64,000 bases of DNA. It comes from Endozoicomonas montiporae CL-33 (lineage in GTDB: Bacteria > Pseudomonadota > Gammaproteobacteria > Pseudomonadales > Endozoicomonadaceae). The position numbers and the translations under genes were made by a program. Below the pieces are notes generated by a model. That model searched no databases. It saw nothing but the letters and a program-made list of their open reading frames with translations, and was not told where the DNA came from. Location of the stretch: the NCBI RefSeq assembly GCF_001583435.1, contig NZ_CP013251.1, forward strand, positions 3,237,215-3,301,214, written 5' to 3'. This document shows positions 46,095-56,631 of this stretch, piece after piece (position 1 is the stretch's first letter; each line of letters begins with the position of its first letter).

Positions 46095-46227
46095 GTAGGT
46101 TGGGACGAGCGGAACGCGACTCCCAACACGGTGACTATCGTCAGGTTACGAAACCGAAACAGCTATCAAGACTGTACCTGTCAAAATACTCAGTGTGTTG
46201 GGAGTCACTTCGTTCGTCCCAACCTAC
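46095..46227. repeat. MITE-like element with long imperfect inverted ends
   Basis: The ends carry inverted repeats: GTAGGTTGGGACGAGCGGAA and its neighbours (46095-46135) with a reverse-complementary stretch at about 46190-46227 (GTTGGGAGTCACTTCGTTCG and CCAACCTAC). About 55 bases lie between. No gene is inside. Short elements with this end sequence are common in gammaproteobacterial intergenic DNA, as I recall. It lies between the LuxR-type gene and the terminator after nqrF. Confidence 0.6.
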
Positions 46228-46324
46228 CGTCCGAGTTTATTTTAATGGTGTGGGTCACTATTCCGAGGGCTTTATCCTTAAGCCAGTGCCATTAGCCAGC
46301 AGGGCATAATGGTGTTGCAACTGG

Positions 46325-46368
46325 TATAAAAAATGCCGGAAGCTTCTCAGCCCCCGGCATTTTTTATA
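46325..46368. terminator. Bidirectional terminator after nqrF
   Basis: A 15-base perfect stem (TATAAAAAATGCCGG and CCGGCATTTTTTATA) with a 14-base loop; A-tract and T-tract on both arms make it work in either direction. It lies 26 bases after the nqrF stop. Confidence 0.92.
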
Positions 46369-46393
46369 CATCGTCTGTCGTCAGACTAATGGC

Positions 46394-47623
46394 TTAACCG
46401 CCAAAGTCGTCCAGCAGGATGTTTTCAGGCTCAACGCCCTGATCTTCCAGCATCTTGATCACTGCCTGGTTCATCATGGGTGGTCCACACATGTAGAATT
46501 CGCAGTCTTCAGGTGCTTCATGCTTAGCCAGATAGTTGTCCAGCAGTACCTGATGGATAAAGCCGGTGTAACCTTTCCAGTTATCTTCCGGCAGAGGATC
46601 AGACAACGCCAGATGCCAGGTGAAGTTTTCGTTTTCTTCCGCCAGCTTGTCGAACTCTTCTACGTAGAACGCTTCACGCAGGGAGCGCGCACCGTACCAG
46701 AAGGAGATCTTACGCTTGGAAGACAGACGCTTCAGCTGGTCGAAGATGTGGGAACGCATTGGCGCCATACCCGCACCACCACCAACGAATACCATTTCGT
46801 TGTCGGTTTCTTTCGCGAAGAACTCACCGAATGGTCCGTATACGGTCATCTTGTCGCCTGGCTTCAGGTTAAAGACGTAAGATGACATCTTGCCTGGTGG
46901 CAGGTGATCCTGACCCGGAGGTGGGGAAGCGATACGAATGTTGAACTTCAACAGACCTTTCTCCTGCGGATAGTTCGCCATGGAGTAAGCACGGATAGTG
47001 GTTTCGTCTACCTTGGAAGTGTATTTCCACTGGTCAAACTTGTCCCAGTCACCACGGTACTCTTCCTCGATCTCGAAGTTCTTGTAGTGAACTTCGTGCG
47101 GAGGACATTCCAGCTGAACGTAACCACCGGCACGGAAGTTAACGTCTTCGCCTTCTGGCAGTTTCAGAACCAGTTCTTTGATGAAGGTTGCCTGGTTATC
47201 GTTGGAAACAACTTCGCATTCCCATTTCTTAACACCAAACAGCTCTTCTTCAACTTCGATCTTCATGTCCTGCTTTACAGCCACCTGACACGCCAGACGC
47301 CAGCCTTCTTTCTCTTCACGCTTGGTAAAGTGAGCGCGTTCGGTCGGCAGCATTTCACCGCCACCGTCCAGCACTTTACAGGTACACTGCGCACAGGTAC
47401 CACCACCGCCACAGGCGGAAGGCAGGAATACGCCGGAACCGGCCAGAGTGGTCAGCAGTTTGCCACCGGCAGGGGTGGTCACCGCCTTTTCCGGATCTTC
47501 GTTGATGTCGATGGTGACATCACCGGTGCTGACCAGCTTGGAGCGAGCGGCCAGAATTACCGCTACGAGCGTCAGCACGATCACGGTAAAAATGGCGACG
47601 CCATAAATAATGTTCAAATCCAT
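46394..47623 (-). CDS. nqrF: Na+-translocating NADH:quinone reductase subunit F
   Basis: A 409-residue membrane-anchored NADH dehydrogenase subunit, entry point of electrons in the Na+ pump. One N-terminal helix ([20 protein letters not shown]) is followed by a 2Fe-2S domain with Cys at about residues 71, 77, 80 and 112 ([22 protein letters not shown]). The FAD-binding motif is [15 protein letters not shown], and the NADH-binding motif [20 protein letters not shown]. The gene is last in the minus-strand operon, followed by a strong terminator. No apbE or nqrM gene, commonly found after nqrF, is present. Confidence 0.97.
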   Translation of the reverse strand: MDLNIIYGVAIFTVIVLTLVAVILAARSKLVSTGDVTIDINEDPEKAVTTPAGGKLLTTLAGSGVFLPSACGGGGTCAQCTCKVLDGGGEMLPTERAHFTKREEKEGWRLACQVAVKQDMKIEVEEELFGVKKWECEVVSNDNQATFIKELVLKLPEGEDVNFRAGGYVQLECPPHEVHYKNFEIEEEYRGDWDKFDQWKYTSKVDETTIRAYSMANYPQEKGLLKFNIRIASPPPGQDHLPPGKMSSYVFNLKPGDKMTVYGPFGEFFAKETDNEMVFVGGGAGMAPMRSHIFDQLKRLSSKRKISFWYGARSLREAFYVEEFDKLAEENENFTWHLALSDPLPEDNWKGYTGFIHQVLLDNYLAKHEAPEDCEFYMCGPPMMNQAVIKMLEDQGVEPENILLDDFGG

Positions 47624-47639
47624 AACTTACGCGATCCTC

Positions 47640-48236
47640 TTACAGCTGAATGCCAGAGAAGGACAGGAAGCCCAGAGACATCAGACCTACAGTGATGAAG
47701 GTGATGCCCAGACCACGCAGACCCGCAGGCACGTCGCTGTACTTCAGCTTTTCGCGGATACCTGCCAGCGCAGCAATTGCCAGCGCCCAGCCCACACCAG
47801 AACCCAGACCGAATACGACAGACTCGGCCAGATTGTACTCACGCTGTACCATGAACAGGGAAGCACCCATGATCGCGCAGTTTACGGTGATCAGCGGCAG
47901 GAACACACCCAGAGCGTTGTACAGAGCCGGTACGTACTTATCCAGGAACATTTCCAGGATCTGTACCAGAGCCGCGATAACACCGATGTAGGTGATCAGG
48001 CCCAGGAAGCTCAGGTCAACGCCTGCTACCAGCGCGCCTTCACGCAGCACGTTCTGATAGATCAGGTTGTTAATCGGTACCGTAATGGTCAGTACAGCGA
48101 TTACCGCTACACCCAGACCCAGGGAAGTCTTAACCTGCTTGGACACCGCCAGGAAGGTACACATACCCAGGAAGAAAGCCAGCGCCATGTTTTCCACGAA
48201 CACTGCTTTCACAAAAAGTGAGATGAAATGTTCCAT
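47640..48236 (-). CDS. nqrE: Na+-translocating NADH:quinone reductase subunit E
   Basis: A 198-residue inner-membrane subunit with six helices. Segments typical of NqrE include [20 protein letters not shown] and [20 protein letters not shown]. The two conserved cysteines lie at the usual places (about residues 26 and 119), where NqrD and NqrE share an iron centre. It starts 3 bases after the nqrD stop. Confidence 0.97.
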   Translation of the reverse strand: MEHFISLFVKAVFVENMALAFFLGMCTFLAVSKQVKTSLGLGVAVIAVLTITVPINNLIYQNVLREGALVAGVDLSFLGLITYIGVIAALVQILEMFLDKYVPALYNALGVFLPLITVNCAIMGASLFMVQREYNLAESVVFGLGSGVGWALAIAALAGIREKLKYSDVPAGLRGLGITFITVGLMSLGFLSFSGIQL

Positions 48237-48239
48237 GGT

Positions 48240-48905
48240 TTAGTGCGCCTCACTGAATTGAGTGTTTGGAGCCATCTTGAACTCTGGCTCTTCAACCTGC
48301 TTAACATCGTAAACACGAATCGCCCAGATCAGCAGACCGATCAGGAAGAACGCGCTGGGAGCCAGCAACATCAGACCGTTTGGTACGTACCAGCCACCGT
48401 TGTTCACAGTTTGCAGGATTTCAACACCAAACAGGTTACCCGCGCCGAACAGCTCACGGAAGAATGCAACCACCAGCAGAACCGCACCGTAACCCAGACC
48501 GTTACCGAAGCCGTCCAGAGCGGACATTTTCGGACCGTTCTTCATGGCGAAGGCTTCCGCACGACCCATAACGATACAGTTGGTGATGATCAGACCTACG
48601 AATACGGACAGCTGCTTGGAGATGTCGTAAGCGTAAGCTTTCAGTACCTGGTCAACCACGATAACCAGAGAAGCGATTACGGTCATCTGACAGATGATTC
48701 GAATGCTGTTAGGAATCTGGTTACGAATCAGGGATACCAGAAGGTTGGAACAGGTACATACACCGATTACGGCCAGAGCCATAACAAGGCTGACCTGCAT
48801 GCTGGTGGTCACCGCCAACGCAGAACAGATACCAAGGATCTGCAGCGTTACCGGGTTATTTTTTACGACCGGGTCCAGCAGGATATCTTTAGTCTTCTCA
48901 GACAT
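48240..48905 (-). CDS. nqrD: Na+-translocating NADH:quinone reductase subunit D
   Basis: A 221-residue inner-membrane subunit with six helices. [20 protein letters not shown] and [20 protein letters not shown] are the two Cys-containing helices that bind the iron centre shared with NqrE. The first residues [20 protein letters not shown] match the family. Its start overlaps the nqrC stop by one base. Confidence 0.97.
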   Translation of the reverse strand: MSEKTKDILLDPVVKNNPVTLQILGICSALAVTTSMQVSLVMALAVIGVCTCSNLLVSLIRNQIPNSIRIICQMTVIASLVIVVDQVLKAYAYDISKQLSVFVGLIITNCIVMGRAEAFAMKNGPKMSALDGFGNGLGYGAVLLVVAFFRELFGAGNLFGVEILQTVNNGGWYVPNGLMLLAPSAFFLIGLLIWAIRVYDVKQVEEPEFKMAPNTQFSEAH

Positions 48906-49711
48906 TACGCATCCCCCGCTTTCAGGTTAGTCAGGAATGGTTTGAAGCCCTGGTCACCCATCCAGAACTGGATCAGGTTGGACACACCATTCGCCGTCAG
49001 GGTAGCACCTGCCAGACCATCGATCTGCTCAGACGCCTTCGGGTTGGAAGGATCTACAGCGCCTTTGATCACGTGCAGCGCAACGTTACCTTTAGCATCG
49101 TATACCTTCTTGCCTGGCCAGCGACCTTTCCAGATCGGGTTGTCAACTTCACCACCCAGACCCGGAGTTTCCGCCTGGTCGTAGAAACCAAAACCTACGA
49201 CAGTGTCCAGATCTTTGATATCCAGAGCCAGGAAGCCGTACATGGTGGACCACAGACCGTAGCCGTGTACAGGCAGCATGATGCTTTCTGTTTTACCGTC
49301 TTTTTCAATCAGGTAAACCTTGGCAACATTTTCCAGACGGTTGATGCTGGCAATGTCTTCAGCACCGGTCAGGGAACGGGAAGTAGCCGGATTCTTGGCT
49401 TCTTCACGCTGATCAAACTCGGCGATCTTCTCAGGAGAAGCATCAACAAACTTGCCGGTTTTCAGATCCACCAGACGTGGCTCAACGTTTTTGTACAGCT
49501 TTTCGATTTCATCCGCGCTCAGGGACTTGGCGTTACCTGCCAGACCGGAGATACTCAGGATGTTTTTCTGTACGTCCAGAACCACGTTCTGATCCTGAAT
49601 TGGCTTCAGGGAAACCGCTGCAAAAGACACCACGACAGAGCATGCCAGAGACAAAAGAACTGTTACCAACAACGTCTTTTTGGTTGAGTCATTACTCGCT
49701 TTGTTAGACAT
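48905..49711 (-). CDS. nqrC: Na+-translocating NADH:quinone reductase subunit C
   Basis: A 268-residue subunit with one N-terminal membrane helix ([20 protein letters not shown]) and a periplasmic domain carrying covalent FMN on a Thr, here in the segment [12 protein letters not shown] (about residues 231-242). In well-known homologues this reads SGAT. The start at 49711 (MSNKASND) overlaps the nqrB stop by eight bases; the longer frame to 49762 runs into nqrB. FMN attachment needs an ApbE-type transferase, not seen in this window. Confidence 0.96.
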   Translation of the reverse strand: MSNKASNDSTKKTLLVTVLLSLACSVVVSFAAVSLKPIQDQNVVLDVQKNILSISGLAGNAKSLSADEIEKLYKNVEPRLVDLKTGKFVDASPEKIAEFDQREEAKNPATSRSLTGAEDIASINRLENVAKVYLIEKDGKTESIMLPVHGYGLWSTMYGFLALDIKDLDTVVGFGFYDQAETPGLGGEVDNPIWKGRWPGKKVYDAKGNVALHVIKGAVDPSNPKASEQIDGLAGATLTANGVSNLIQFWMGDQGFKPFLTNLKAGDA

Positions 49712-50906
49712 GAGCGCGAACCTCCCTACGCTTGATGTTGGCTTCAACCACAAAGTGGTCAATCAGCGGCGCAAACAGGTTGGCGAACAGGATAGCCAGC
49801 ATCATACCTTCCGGGTAAGCCGGGTTAACGGTACGAATCAGGATCACCATGACACCGATCAGGGCACCGTAGTACCAGCGGCCAGTGTTGGTCATGGACG
49901 CGGATACCGGGTCGGTGGTCATAAACACCAGACCAAAGGCAAAGCCACCCAGAACCATGTGCCAGTACCAGGGCAGGGCAAACATGGCGTTGGTGTCGGA
50001 ACCAATCAGGTTGAACAGGGTTGCCGTGGCAATCATGCCCAGCATGGTACCTGCCATGATGCGCCAGTTGGCAATGCCGGTGAACAGCAGAACCGCACCA
50101 CCAATGAAGATCGCCAGAGTAGAGGTTTCACCCATGGAACCCTGCATGGTACCAATGAACGCCTGAGTCCAGGTCATCATGTGAGACAGTGCTTCCACAC
50201 CACCCTGCTGGGCAACGCTCAGTGCAGTTGCACCGGAGAAACCGTCAACAGCGGTCCACACCAGGTCACCGGAAATCTGCGCCGGGTAAGCAAAGAACAG
50301 GAACGCACGACCGGTCAGGGCCGGGTTCAGGAAGTTCTTGCCGGTACCACCGAAGACTTCTTTACCGATCACCACACCGAAGGAGATACCCAGGGCGACC
50401 TGCCACAGAGGAATCGTTGGCGGCACGATCAGGGCAAACAGGATCGAGGTAACAAAGAAACCTTCGTTCACTTCGTGCTTACGGGTGATCGCAAACAGGA
50501 TTTCCCAGAATACACCGGCAGCAAAGGTCACGATGTAAACCGGCAGGAAGTACGCCGCACCGTAGACCATGTTATCCCACAGGCTTGCAGGGTTATGACC
50601 CGCCAGCAGGTTGATGATCCAGCCGTGCCAGTCAGAAGGTGCAGCCAGACCGCCAGCAATGGCAGTGTTGGCCTGGTAACCGATGTTCCACATGCCAAAG
50701 AACATGGCCGGGAACGCACAGAACCAGACGATACCCATCATACGCTTCAGGTCAACCGCGTCGCGTACGTGAGAGGTGTTGTGGGTTTTGTTTGGAACGG
50801 AGTAGAACAGAGAGTCCGCCGCTTCAAACAGAGCGTAAAACTTCTCGTACTTACCACCTTTAGTAAAGTGGGGTTCGAGAGAGCCAAGGATTTTTCTAAG
50901 TGCCAT
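49704..50906 (-). CDS. nqrB: Na+-translocating NADH:quinone reductase subunit B
   Basis: A 400-residue integral membrane subunit with about ten helices, involved in quinone reduction and Na+ transport. The FMN-attachment Thr is in [11 protein letters not shown] at about residue 227. Other family segments are [20 protein letters not shown] and [20 protein letters not shown]. The N-terminal part ([20 protein letters not shown]) is typical. It sits between nqrA (six bases upstream) and nqrC, with which it overlaps. Confidence 0.97.
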   Translation of the reverse strand: MALRKILGSLEPHFTKGGKYEKFYALFEAADSLFYSVPNKTHNTSHVRDAVDLKRMMGIVWFCAFPAMFFGMWNIGYQANTAIAGGLAAPSDWHGWIINLLAGHNPASLWDNMVYGAAYFLPVYIVTFAAGVFWEILFAITRKHEVNEGFFVTSILFALIVPPTIPLWQVALGISFGVVIGKEVFGGTGKNFLNPALTGRAFLFFAYPAQISGDLVWTAVDGFSGATALSVAQQGGVEALSHMMTWTQAFIGTMQGSMGETSTLAIFIGGAVLLFTGIANWRIMAGTMLGMIATATLFNLIGSDTNAMFALPWYWHMVLGGFAFGLVFMTTDPVSASMTNTGRWYYGALIGVMVILIRTVNPAYPEGMMLAILFANLFAPLIDHFVVEANIKRREVRAHV

Positions 50907-50912
50907 GACTGA

Positions 50913-52235
50913 TCAGCCCTCCACTTCAATACGAGTCAGGTTGTCACGCAGGATCGGACCGTACTCGTATTTGCCCGCGCACACATAAGAGCACAGGGAC
51001 AAATCTTCTTCGTCCATCTCCAGCACGCCCAGTTTCTGCGCCTGCTCAGTGTCGCCTACCACAATGGCACGCAGCAGCTGAGTCGCCAGAACGTCCAGAG
51101 GCATCACTTTTTCGTACTGACCGACGGGTACCATGGCACGCTCGCCACCGTTAGTGGTCGTCGTGAAGTCCAGTTTCTTTCGACCAAGCAGCACTTTCAG
51201 AACAGAGTGACGCTTGACGGTCGGGTTAGCCCACCCCAGGAACAGACGCTCATCGCTGTTTTCCAGAACGGACAGCTGGTTGTGGTAACGACCCAGAAAC
51301 GCGAACGCGCCTTCAGCCGTACGGCCACCGAATACGGAACCGGAAATCACACGGTTGGTACCGGCTTTCATTTCGCCAGCGGTCAGCTCGTCGGTGTTAG
51401 CGCCCAGACGGGTGCGAACCAGACGTGGCTTTTCAACCTGGGGACCGGCCAGAGCAACAACACGGTCAGTGAACAGTTTACCGGTGGTAAACAGTTTGCC
51501 GACAGCAATCACGTCCTGGTAGTTAATGGTCCATACGGTTTTGGCGGTACTGACAGGATCCAGGAAATGGATGTGAGTACCCGCCAGACCGGCAGGGTGA
51601 GGACCGTCAAACTCTTCAGCTGTAGCAATGCCCGCCGGGATACGTGCGCCCGGAGCTTTGCACAGGAAGATTTTGCCGCCACTCAGTTTGCCCAGAACGG
51701 TAATACCGGTTTCGAACGCTTCCTTATGTTCAGCAATCACCACTTCCGGATTGGCTGCCAGAGGATGAGTGTCGATAGCGGTCACAAAAACGGAGTTCGG
51801 ACGGGAACCCAGCTCGGGTACTTTGCTGAACGGACGGGTACGCAGAGCAGTCCACAGACCGGACTCGTTCAGGTTCTCCTGAACCTGCTCGGCGGTCAGA
51901 CCAGCCAGCTCTTCAGTTTTGTAGGCAGTAAAGGTTTCTTCTTCGTTACCATCGATATCGATCATAACGGACTGAAGAACACGCTTTTCACCACGGTTCA
52001 CAGCAGCAACGGTGCCACTGGCAGGAGCGGTGTAACGCACCCCCGGTGTTTTTTTGTCGGTAAAGAGCAGTTGCCCTTTTTTAACTCGATCTCCAGCAGA
52101 GATCGCCATGGTAGGCTTCATGCCTACGTAGTCAGAACCGATCACAGCGACGGAGCGTACAGCCCGGCCTTCTGTAATGGTCTGTTCAGGCGATCCTGAA
52201 ATCGGGAGATCCAGCCCCTGTTTGATTTTGATCAT
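50913..52235 (-). CDS. nqrA: Na+-translocating NADH:quinone reductase subunit A
   Basis: A 440-residue cytoplasmic subunit, first of the operon. The start [20 protein letters not shown] is diagnostic, with [20 protein letters not shown] following and the solute-barrel region [26 protein letters not shown] lies before the ATG. The next 735 bases upstream have no gene on this strand, so the promoter should lie there. Confidence 0.97.
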   Translation of the reverse strand: MIKIKQGLDLPISGSPEQTITEGRAVRSVAVIGSDYVGMKPTMAISAGDRVKKGQLLFTDKKTPGVRYTAPASGTVAAVNRGEKRVLQSVMIDIDGNEEETFTAYKTEELAGLTAEQVQENLNESGLWTALRTRPFSKVPELGSRPNSVFVTAIDTHPLAANPEVVIAEHKEAFETGITVLGKLSGGKIFLCKAPGARIPAGIATAEEFDGPHPAGLAGTHIHFLDPVSTAKTVWTINYQDVIAVGKLFTTGKLFTDRVVALAGPQVEKPRLVRTRLGANTDELTAGEMKAGTNRVISGSVFGGRTAEGAFAFLGRYHNQLSVLENSDERLFLGWANPTVKRHSVLKVLLGRKKLDFTTTTNGGERAMVPVGQYEKVMPLDVLATQLLRAIVVGDTEQAQKLGVLEMDEEDLSLCSYVCAGKYEYGPILRDNLTRIEVEG

Positions 52236-52400
52236 ACCTTTCGCCTAATCAATCAATTTTCAGGTCAGGAATAACCCGCCTCTCCGATGAACGACAAATG
52301 ACCACCAATCCTCGCTTGAACAACACCTGTTTCAGCAGCACTTGTCTGAACAACACCTGCTTGAACACGCATTTTGATCATAGCCCTGATCAGTACGCAA

Positions 52401-52438
52401 AAAAGACCCTGCCCTCTGACAGTCAGGGGAGGAGTCTT
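52401..52438 (-). terminator. Terminator-like hairpin upstream of the nqr operon
   Basis: On the minus strand, AAGACTCC and its inner arm pair with the complementary GGGTCTT arm, and the stem is followed by a run of six Ts (52399-52404 in plus coordinates as As). No upstream minus-strand gene needs it, so it may attenuate an nqr leader or end a small RNA. The inner pairing has one or two bulges. Confidence 0.5.
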
Positions 52439-52943
52439 GCTTCACGTTGTCAGGATCCATCGACACTTCTTGTTCACACCTTGTTCAGTTCAGCTTTTGT
52501 TGCGCCAGTGCTGCAGTGGCTCTGGTACTGAAACCCGCCTGCATGCTTCGTGCTGATAAGCACCGAATCATGCCTTACTATCGTTCCAAAAGGATGCTAA
52601 AAAAGGGGTTCAAAAAAATCTGTCTCTCATCCCTGCTTGTCTTTTATCAATTCACCACGGAAAAATGGTCGCGCAATTATAAAGAGACTGGGAGAGAGTT
52701 TCCATACTCCCCTTGCCTCTGATTGACATATTATTTACTTGTCATTTTAACTTTTCAGGAAAAATACACAGCCCGACTACGCCTAACGCCTAAAGTGTGT
52801 ATAAAAAACTGCCACTCGTAAACCTTCTGCGCCATAATTAGCAACCATAACGATTCTTGTCCGGGAGACCGCTTCACAACAATAAGAAAAGTGTGCACAG
52901 ATATTGCTTGATTCCTGTCAGTCTCTTTTCATCCTTTCGCCTA

Positions 52944-52949
52944 TATAAT
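52944..52949 (+). promoter_or_regulatory. -10 element of the CHR transporter promoter
   Basis: TATAAT, a consensus -10. The ATG at 52948 falls inside it, so the transporter's start is likely ATG 52972. The -35 is not obvious. Confidence 0.5.
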
Positions 52950-52971
52950 GCTCCCCCCCCTCTCTTATGAC

Positions 52972-53556
52972 ATGACAACATCAGAACGACCCATGCTACT
53001 GAAACTGTTTTTAACTTTTTTTAGACTGGGCGCAGTCACCTTTGGAGGTGGTTACGCCATGATGGCTCTGCTGGAGCAGGAGCTTGTTGAAAAAAACGAC
53101 TGGATGAGCGGCGACGAATTGCTGGAGATCACGGCTATCGCCCAGATTACTCCGGGCACTATTGCCATTAATGCCGCCACCTTTGTTGGACGACGCATGG
53201 CAGGTATTCCCGGAGCCGTTACCGCCTCGACCGCCGTTGTGCTGCCACCGCTGATAATCGTTGGCTTTCTTGCCAGTTACCTGCCCGTCTGGCTGGCTCA
53301 GCCCTGGCTGCAAGGTGCATTTCTGGGAATGCGCTATGCCGTCGCCGCCCTTATCTTCCACGCTGCCGTTAAAATGCTTTGCTCAAACGTCACCACCACT
53401 CTCGGGCGCGCCCTGTTTGCCGCCGCTTTTGCTGCTCTCCTGTTCACTCCGGTACATCCATTGCTGATGATACTGGCCGGAGGTGCTGCAGGCATCGGTT
53501 TATACGTTGGCAACGCCCTTCCGGGTCAGAATAAAGTGGTAAAAGGGAGTCAGTAA
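52972..53556 (+). CDS. Chromate-transporter (CHR) family protein, first half
   Basis: About 194 residues, six hydrophobic segments. The family motif LFLTFFRLGAVTFGGGYAMM comes first, then TAIAQITPGTIAINAATFVG. Short-chain CHR proteins are encoded as adjacent pairs, and the second follows immediately. The start is chosen as 52972 because the upstream ATG at 52948 overlaps the -10. It exports or imports chromate/sulfate-like anions in known cases; the true substrate here is not known. Confidence 0.85.
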   Translation: MTTSERPMLLKLFLTFFRLGAVTFGGGYAMMALLEQELVEKNDWMSGDELLEITAIAQITPGTIAINAATFVGRRMAGIPGAVTASTAVVLPPLIIVGFLASYLPVWLAQPWLQGAFLGMRYAVAALIFHAAVKMLCSNVTTTLGRALFAAAFAALLFTPVHPLLMILAGGAAGIGLYVGNALPGQNKVVKGSQ

Positions 53557-54117
53557 GTGATGGTCTTTATTAATCTGTTTTTTGCTTTCTTTCGAATAGG
53601 GCTGTTCAGTTTTGGTGGTGGCCTTGCCATGATTCCCATGTACCTGACAGAAGTCGAGAAGCATGGCTGGATGACCCAAAGTGAATTCATGGACATTGTT
53701 GCCGTCTCGCAAATGACACCCGGACCGATAGCGGTGAACATGGCGAGCTATGTCGGCAGTGGTGCAGCAGGCTGGCCGGGTGCGATTGTTGCCACTACTG
53801 CCCTGGCACTGCCATCGGTTCTGGTCATACTGGCTTTAACCACGGTATTGAATCGCCTTAAGAACAATCCCCGGAAAGACGCCTTTTTCTTCGGCATCAA
53901 GTCAGCTGCCATGGCGCTGATTTTCTATGCTGGCTGGCTGATTGCCAGTGACACACTCACCACCAGCCTGCACGACGGGCAATGGCCCATGGCAGTTAAA
54001 GGGTTATTGATTGCGGGAGGCTGCTATCTGACAAGGGTTTACTGGTCGAAGCTGGAACCGGTCTTGCTGATTCTTGCTTCAGGTGTCGTCGGAGCGTTTA
54101 TTTTCAGCGGGCAGTGA
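53557..54117 (+). CDS. Chromate-transporter (CHR) family protein, second half
   Basis: 186 residues with the same fold: NLFFAFFRIGLFSFGGGLAM and QMTPGPIAVNMASYVGSGAA. The GTG at 53557 follows the previous stop directly, and an ATG at 53560 is also possible; GGGAG sits at a fitting distance. The two proteins probably form a heterodimeric transporter, the usual pattern of short-chain CHR pairs. The gene is convergent with the secreted protein at 54187-55716. Confidence 0.85.
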   Translation: MMVFINLFFAFFRIGLFSFGGGLAMIPMYLTEVEKHGWMTQSEFMDIVAVSQMTPGPIAVNMASYVGSGAAGWPGAIVATTALALPSVLVILALTTVLNRLKNNPRKDAFFFGIKSAAMALIFYAGWLIASDTLTTSLHDGQWPMAVKGLLIAGGCYLTRVYWSKLEPVLLILASGVVGAFIFSGQ

Positions 54118-54186
54118 AATCCCAGAGCGGCTATCAGGTTCCCATCCACACACAGCGCATGGATGGGAACAAAAACTCAACAATGC

Positions 54187-55716
54187 TTATTTGGCTTTTT
54201 GAACTGCGTTTCTCAAACTTATTAGTTCACTTGGAACATCTGGTGTGCCTTCTTTAAAAAGCCATTGTAATTTCCTGAAAAGCTTTTTATTGCGGTTTTC
54301 AGAAACAAGAATTCGTATAATTTCCTCAATTGTCCATTCATTATTTAAGTATTCGTGTAACGAACGGAAAACTCGACCTGTAACAAACTGATGTTGTTTC
54401 TGACCCAGCTCTGACATAATTTGTCTATCATCCTGATCCACCTCAAAATTGGCAAGAACAGCTGCACGGAGGCCTTCATCCCTCACGAGCTGCTCTGCAT
54501 CCAGACTGCATTGTCGCTGCCCTTGATTCAAATCAACCTGACACTTAGGTACCTCACCAGAACCCTTACACACATCCTCACAGCCTGACATGCGGCGACC
54601 ACCAGCTTTCTCTGGAAACTCGTCTCGCTCAACTTCTGGCGACTCAGGCACAGACTGCCGCCTTTGAGCAGTTGCCTGTCTGTCAGCATCTGATGAAGAG
54701 TAAAACTTCTTATGAACCGCATAAATAACAGCTAAAGAAACAAGGGCAGCCCCGTATACAGAGTCGCTTAACCATTTGGAAACACTCCTGCCGGATGGCA
54801 GGTAACCGAACAAATTATAGAAATATTGACCGTACGTCCAGCTAGCCAATTCTGGTTGTAGAGGAGCTTGCTCTGAATCTGCCAGTGAATTTTGAGCAGT
54901 TACCAATTCTGACACCGGTTTTTTCTTAACCATTCTGAAATGACGCCATGTTTTACCATCTTTAACGAAGTTGCCAAACAGCTTGTCAATACCATCAAAA
55001 TCAAGAAATTGGAAGCCTTTATCATAGATCAACAAATAAATACCCTGGTCAAGATAAGCTAAAAGCAACTTAACAGGATGATATTTATACGCTTCTTTTA
55101 TAGCAACTAACGAAAAATCACCAAGACCAGGGCTTTCTTCAAATTCATCACACAAATTATTTAATGTCCCTTCTTCCCAATCATCTGCATTTAATATCGA
55201 TTCGACCCAATAAGCTGGATTTAATGTCGGTCTGACACAATAACTTTCAAGCCGTTTGGATTCATCCGCCCTCTGAAAAGTATCCTGAAAAATGTAATCA
55301 AGTATAATCTGTGTATTAAACCTAAACCCATATTTCAATTTCTTCGCATCCAAATGTTCTTTTCCCAATTGCCGGGATATCCAGTTATGCCTTACCTCCA
55401 TAAAAATATCACCCACTCGATTGATGACGGATTGCACTGCAGTACTGGGCACTTTGTCATTAACACCGCTTCCCAACCGAATATTCAGAGGCATAATACT
55501 CTGCCAGTCAAATTCAATCATTAAATCAATTGCAGGAAGTTTCTTCCCATAAGGTGTTATAATGCCTCTTGTGAACGCATTATTCTGGTCAGTTAATTCC
55601 GCCTCATCATCAATTGAACAAAATACTTCATCGCTACTGGCCTCGGAAACAACCGCATTCAACAACAAGGCTGACAAAAACAGGAAGTACCTGATACCGC
55701 CCATAGTTACTGTCAT
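54187..55716 (-). CDS. Secreted or membrane-anchored protein of unknown function
   Basis: A 509-residue protein starting with a likely signal peptide (IRYFLFLSALLLNAVVSEAS). The first 300 residues are acidic and contain several Cys and aromatic segments, with no recognised family. A single membrane segment lies near residues 317-334 (YGAALVSLAVIYAVHK), followed by a charged, low-complexity stretch and a helical C-terminal domain (VRDEGLRAAVLANFEVDQDD, then WTIEEIIRILVSENRNKKLF). The gene is AT-rich against its neighbours, suggesting transfer. It is convergent with the CHR pair. Confidence 0.6.
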   Translation of the reverse strand: MTVTMGGIRYFLFLSALLLNAVVSEASSDEVFCSIDDEAELTDQNNAFTRGIITPYGKKLPAIDLMIEFDWQSIMPLNIRLGSGVNDKVPSTAVQSVINRVGDIFMEVRHNWISRQLGKEHLDAKKLKYGFRFNTQIILDYIFQDTFQRADESKRLESYCVRPTLNPAYWVESILNADDWEEGTLNNLCDEFEESPGLGDFSLVAIKEAYKYHPVKLLLAYLDQGIYLLIYDKGFQFLDFDGIDKLFGNFVKDGKTWRHFRMVKKKPVSELVTAQNSLADSEQAPLQPELASWTYGQYFYNLFGYLPSGRSVSKWLSDSVYGAALVSLAVIYAVHKKFYSSSDADRQATAQRRQSVPESPEVERDEFPEKAGGRRMSGCEDVCKGSGEVPKCQVDLNQGQRQCSLDAEQLVRDEGLRAAVLANFEVDQDDRQIMSELGQKQHQFVTGRVFRSLHEYLNNEWTIEEIIRILVSENRNKKLFRKLQWLFKEGTPDVPSELISLRNAVQKAK

Positions 55717-55968
55717 TCATTGCACTCCTGATCATGTCAAGACAGAGTATTTTTACGAACCAAAAAATCGAATTTTGACAAAGCAAGAGTAGACGCTTTT
55801 TTCATCATCAGAAAAAATTCAGGCAATATAACCGGACAACCCGGGAGACAATCCTCCACTGTCCGTGACAAGAGAAGGCCATACCATGAAACAGGGCAAA
55901 CGGAAAAAGCACAGCCTCACTGATGCAGCAATGCTGGCAAGTTATACCAATTCCGTTTTCTAAATATG

Positions 55969-56631
55969 ACCATGAGCAAGCCAATCAAGATCGCCGGGCA
56001 AGGAAGAACGACGAGTGTCGTAGCACACAAAGGAAAGTAACGGACTTCTTTCCAAGTGTGTGGAAGCTGTAGGAGAGATGGCGGCGGACCCGCCGAAGTC
56101 GGCTGTCGGAAGCAGGCTTCAAACCACCTCAAGTGGCTGTCATCAAAAGTGTCTGCAAATTAATTCCGAATGCTGTGCCGGTGGTGTCCAGTGTATACAT
56201 TGGGCTCTTTTATGGAACTGCGGGAACCAGTCGTGCGGATGCTAAGGGAAACTCCCAAGCGATAACCATCATAAGGGATTGAGTACCGATGCCGCGCACC
56301 GGGGCGGAGCTGTTTGTAGTAGTGTTGAAACTCCTGTAATGGGAGTGGAGCGAAGGGGCAGCGTCAGGCAGCTTAATGGAAATCGCAACTGACCCGGAAG
56401 GTTCTTCTCTGGATGCCTGACAAGGTGTAGCCAGCAACCGGAAGGAGGAAGGTTTGCAGTAAGCAAGACAGTTGTCGTAAAGAGGCAGGGAGGAGTGAAG
56501 CCGACGGGATGTCGGTTCACTTTGAGCATGTCTTATAATTGCGGCAAAAGCCCGCCTGATGGAAACGGTATGAGTTGAGAGGCTCACGTACCGTTTTAGA
56601 AGGGGCTGGCGGGGAAGTTACTTGTAAGACG
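55969..56631 (+). mobile_element. Group II intron derivative without a usable reverse transcriptase
   Basis: A 663-base insertion in the palindromic repeat whose empty form is at 39931-39964. It contains a region typical of sequence upstream of an intron reverse transcriptase (CGGAGCTGTTTGTAGTAGTG, then ATGGGAGTGGAGCGAAGGGG). The start of a frame (MEIATDPEGSSLDA then stop) follows. A 34-base domain-V-like hairpin at 56563-56596 has a two-base bulge, and its lower stem begins AAAC, where a normal triad would give AGC. The limits come from the repeat, not from a canonical GUGYG end, so the ends are approximate. It belongs to a different intron class from the copies at 1451 and 40287. Confidence 0.65.

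Larger units (their letters stand above)
52236..52971. other. Intergenic region upstream of nqrA and the CHR transporter
   Basis: About 735 bases with no convincing gene. An open frame on the plus strand from 52298 is rich in repeated TGAACAACACCTG-like units and looks accidental. It contains the terminator-like hairpin at 52401-52438 and the CHR -10 element at 52944-52949. Both promoters are likely here. Confidence 0.6.

Noticed and set aside
46079..46309. 76-codon frame near the LuxR-type gene
   Set aside because: It is made of the MITE-like inverted repeat sequence.
46904..52199. Long plus-strand open frames opposite nqrA-nqrF (for example 46904-47695, 49680-50912, 51207-52199)
   Set aside because: They lie exactly antisense to the well-identified nqr genes and show repetitive His/Gln/Thr-rich sequence typical of shadow frames.
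52298..52531. 77-codon frame rich in Asn-Thr-Cys repeats
   Set aside because: Built from repeated TGAACAACACCTG units in an intergenic region; no ribosome site and no protein-like composition.
56210..56587. Minus-strand frames within 55969-56631
   Set aside because: They overlap group II intron-like structural sequence and have no protein-like pattern.
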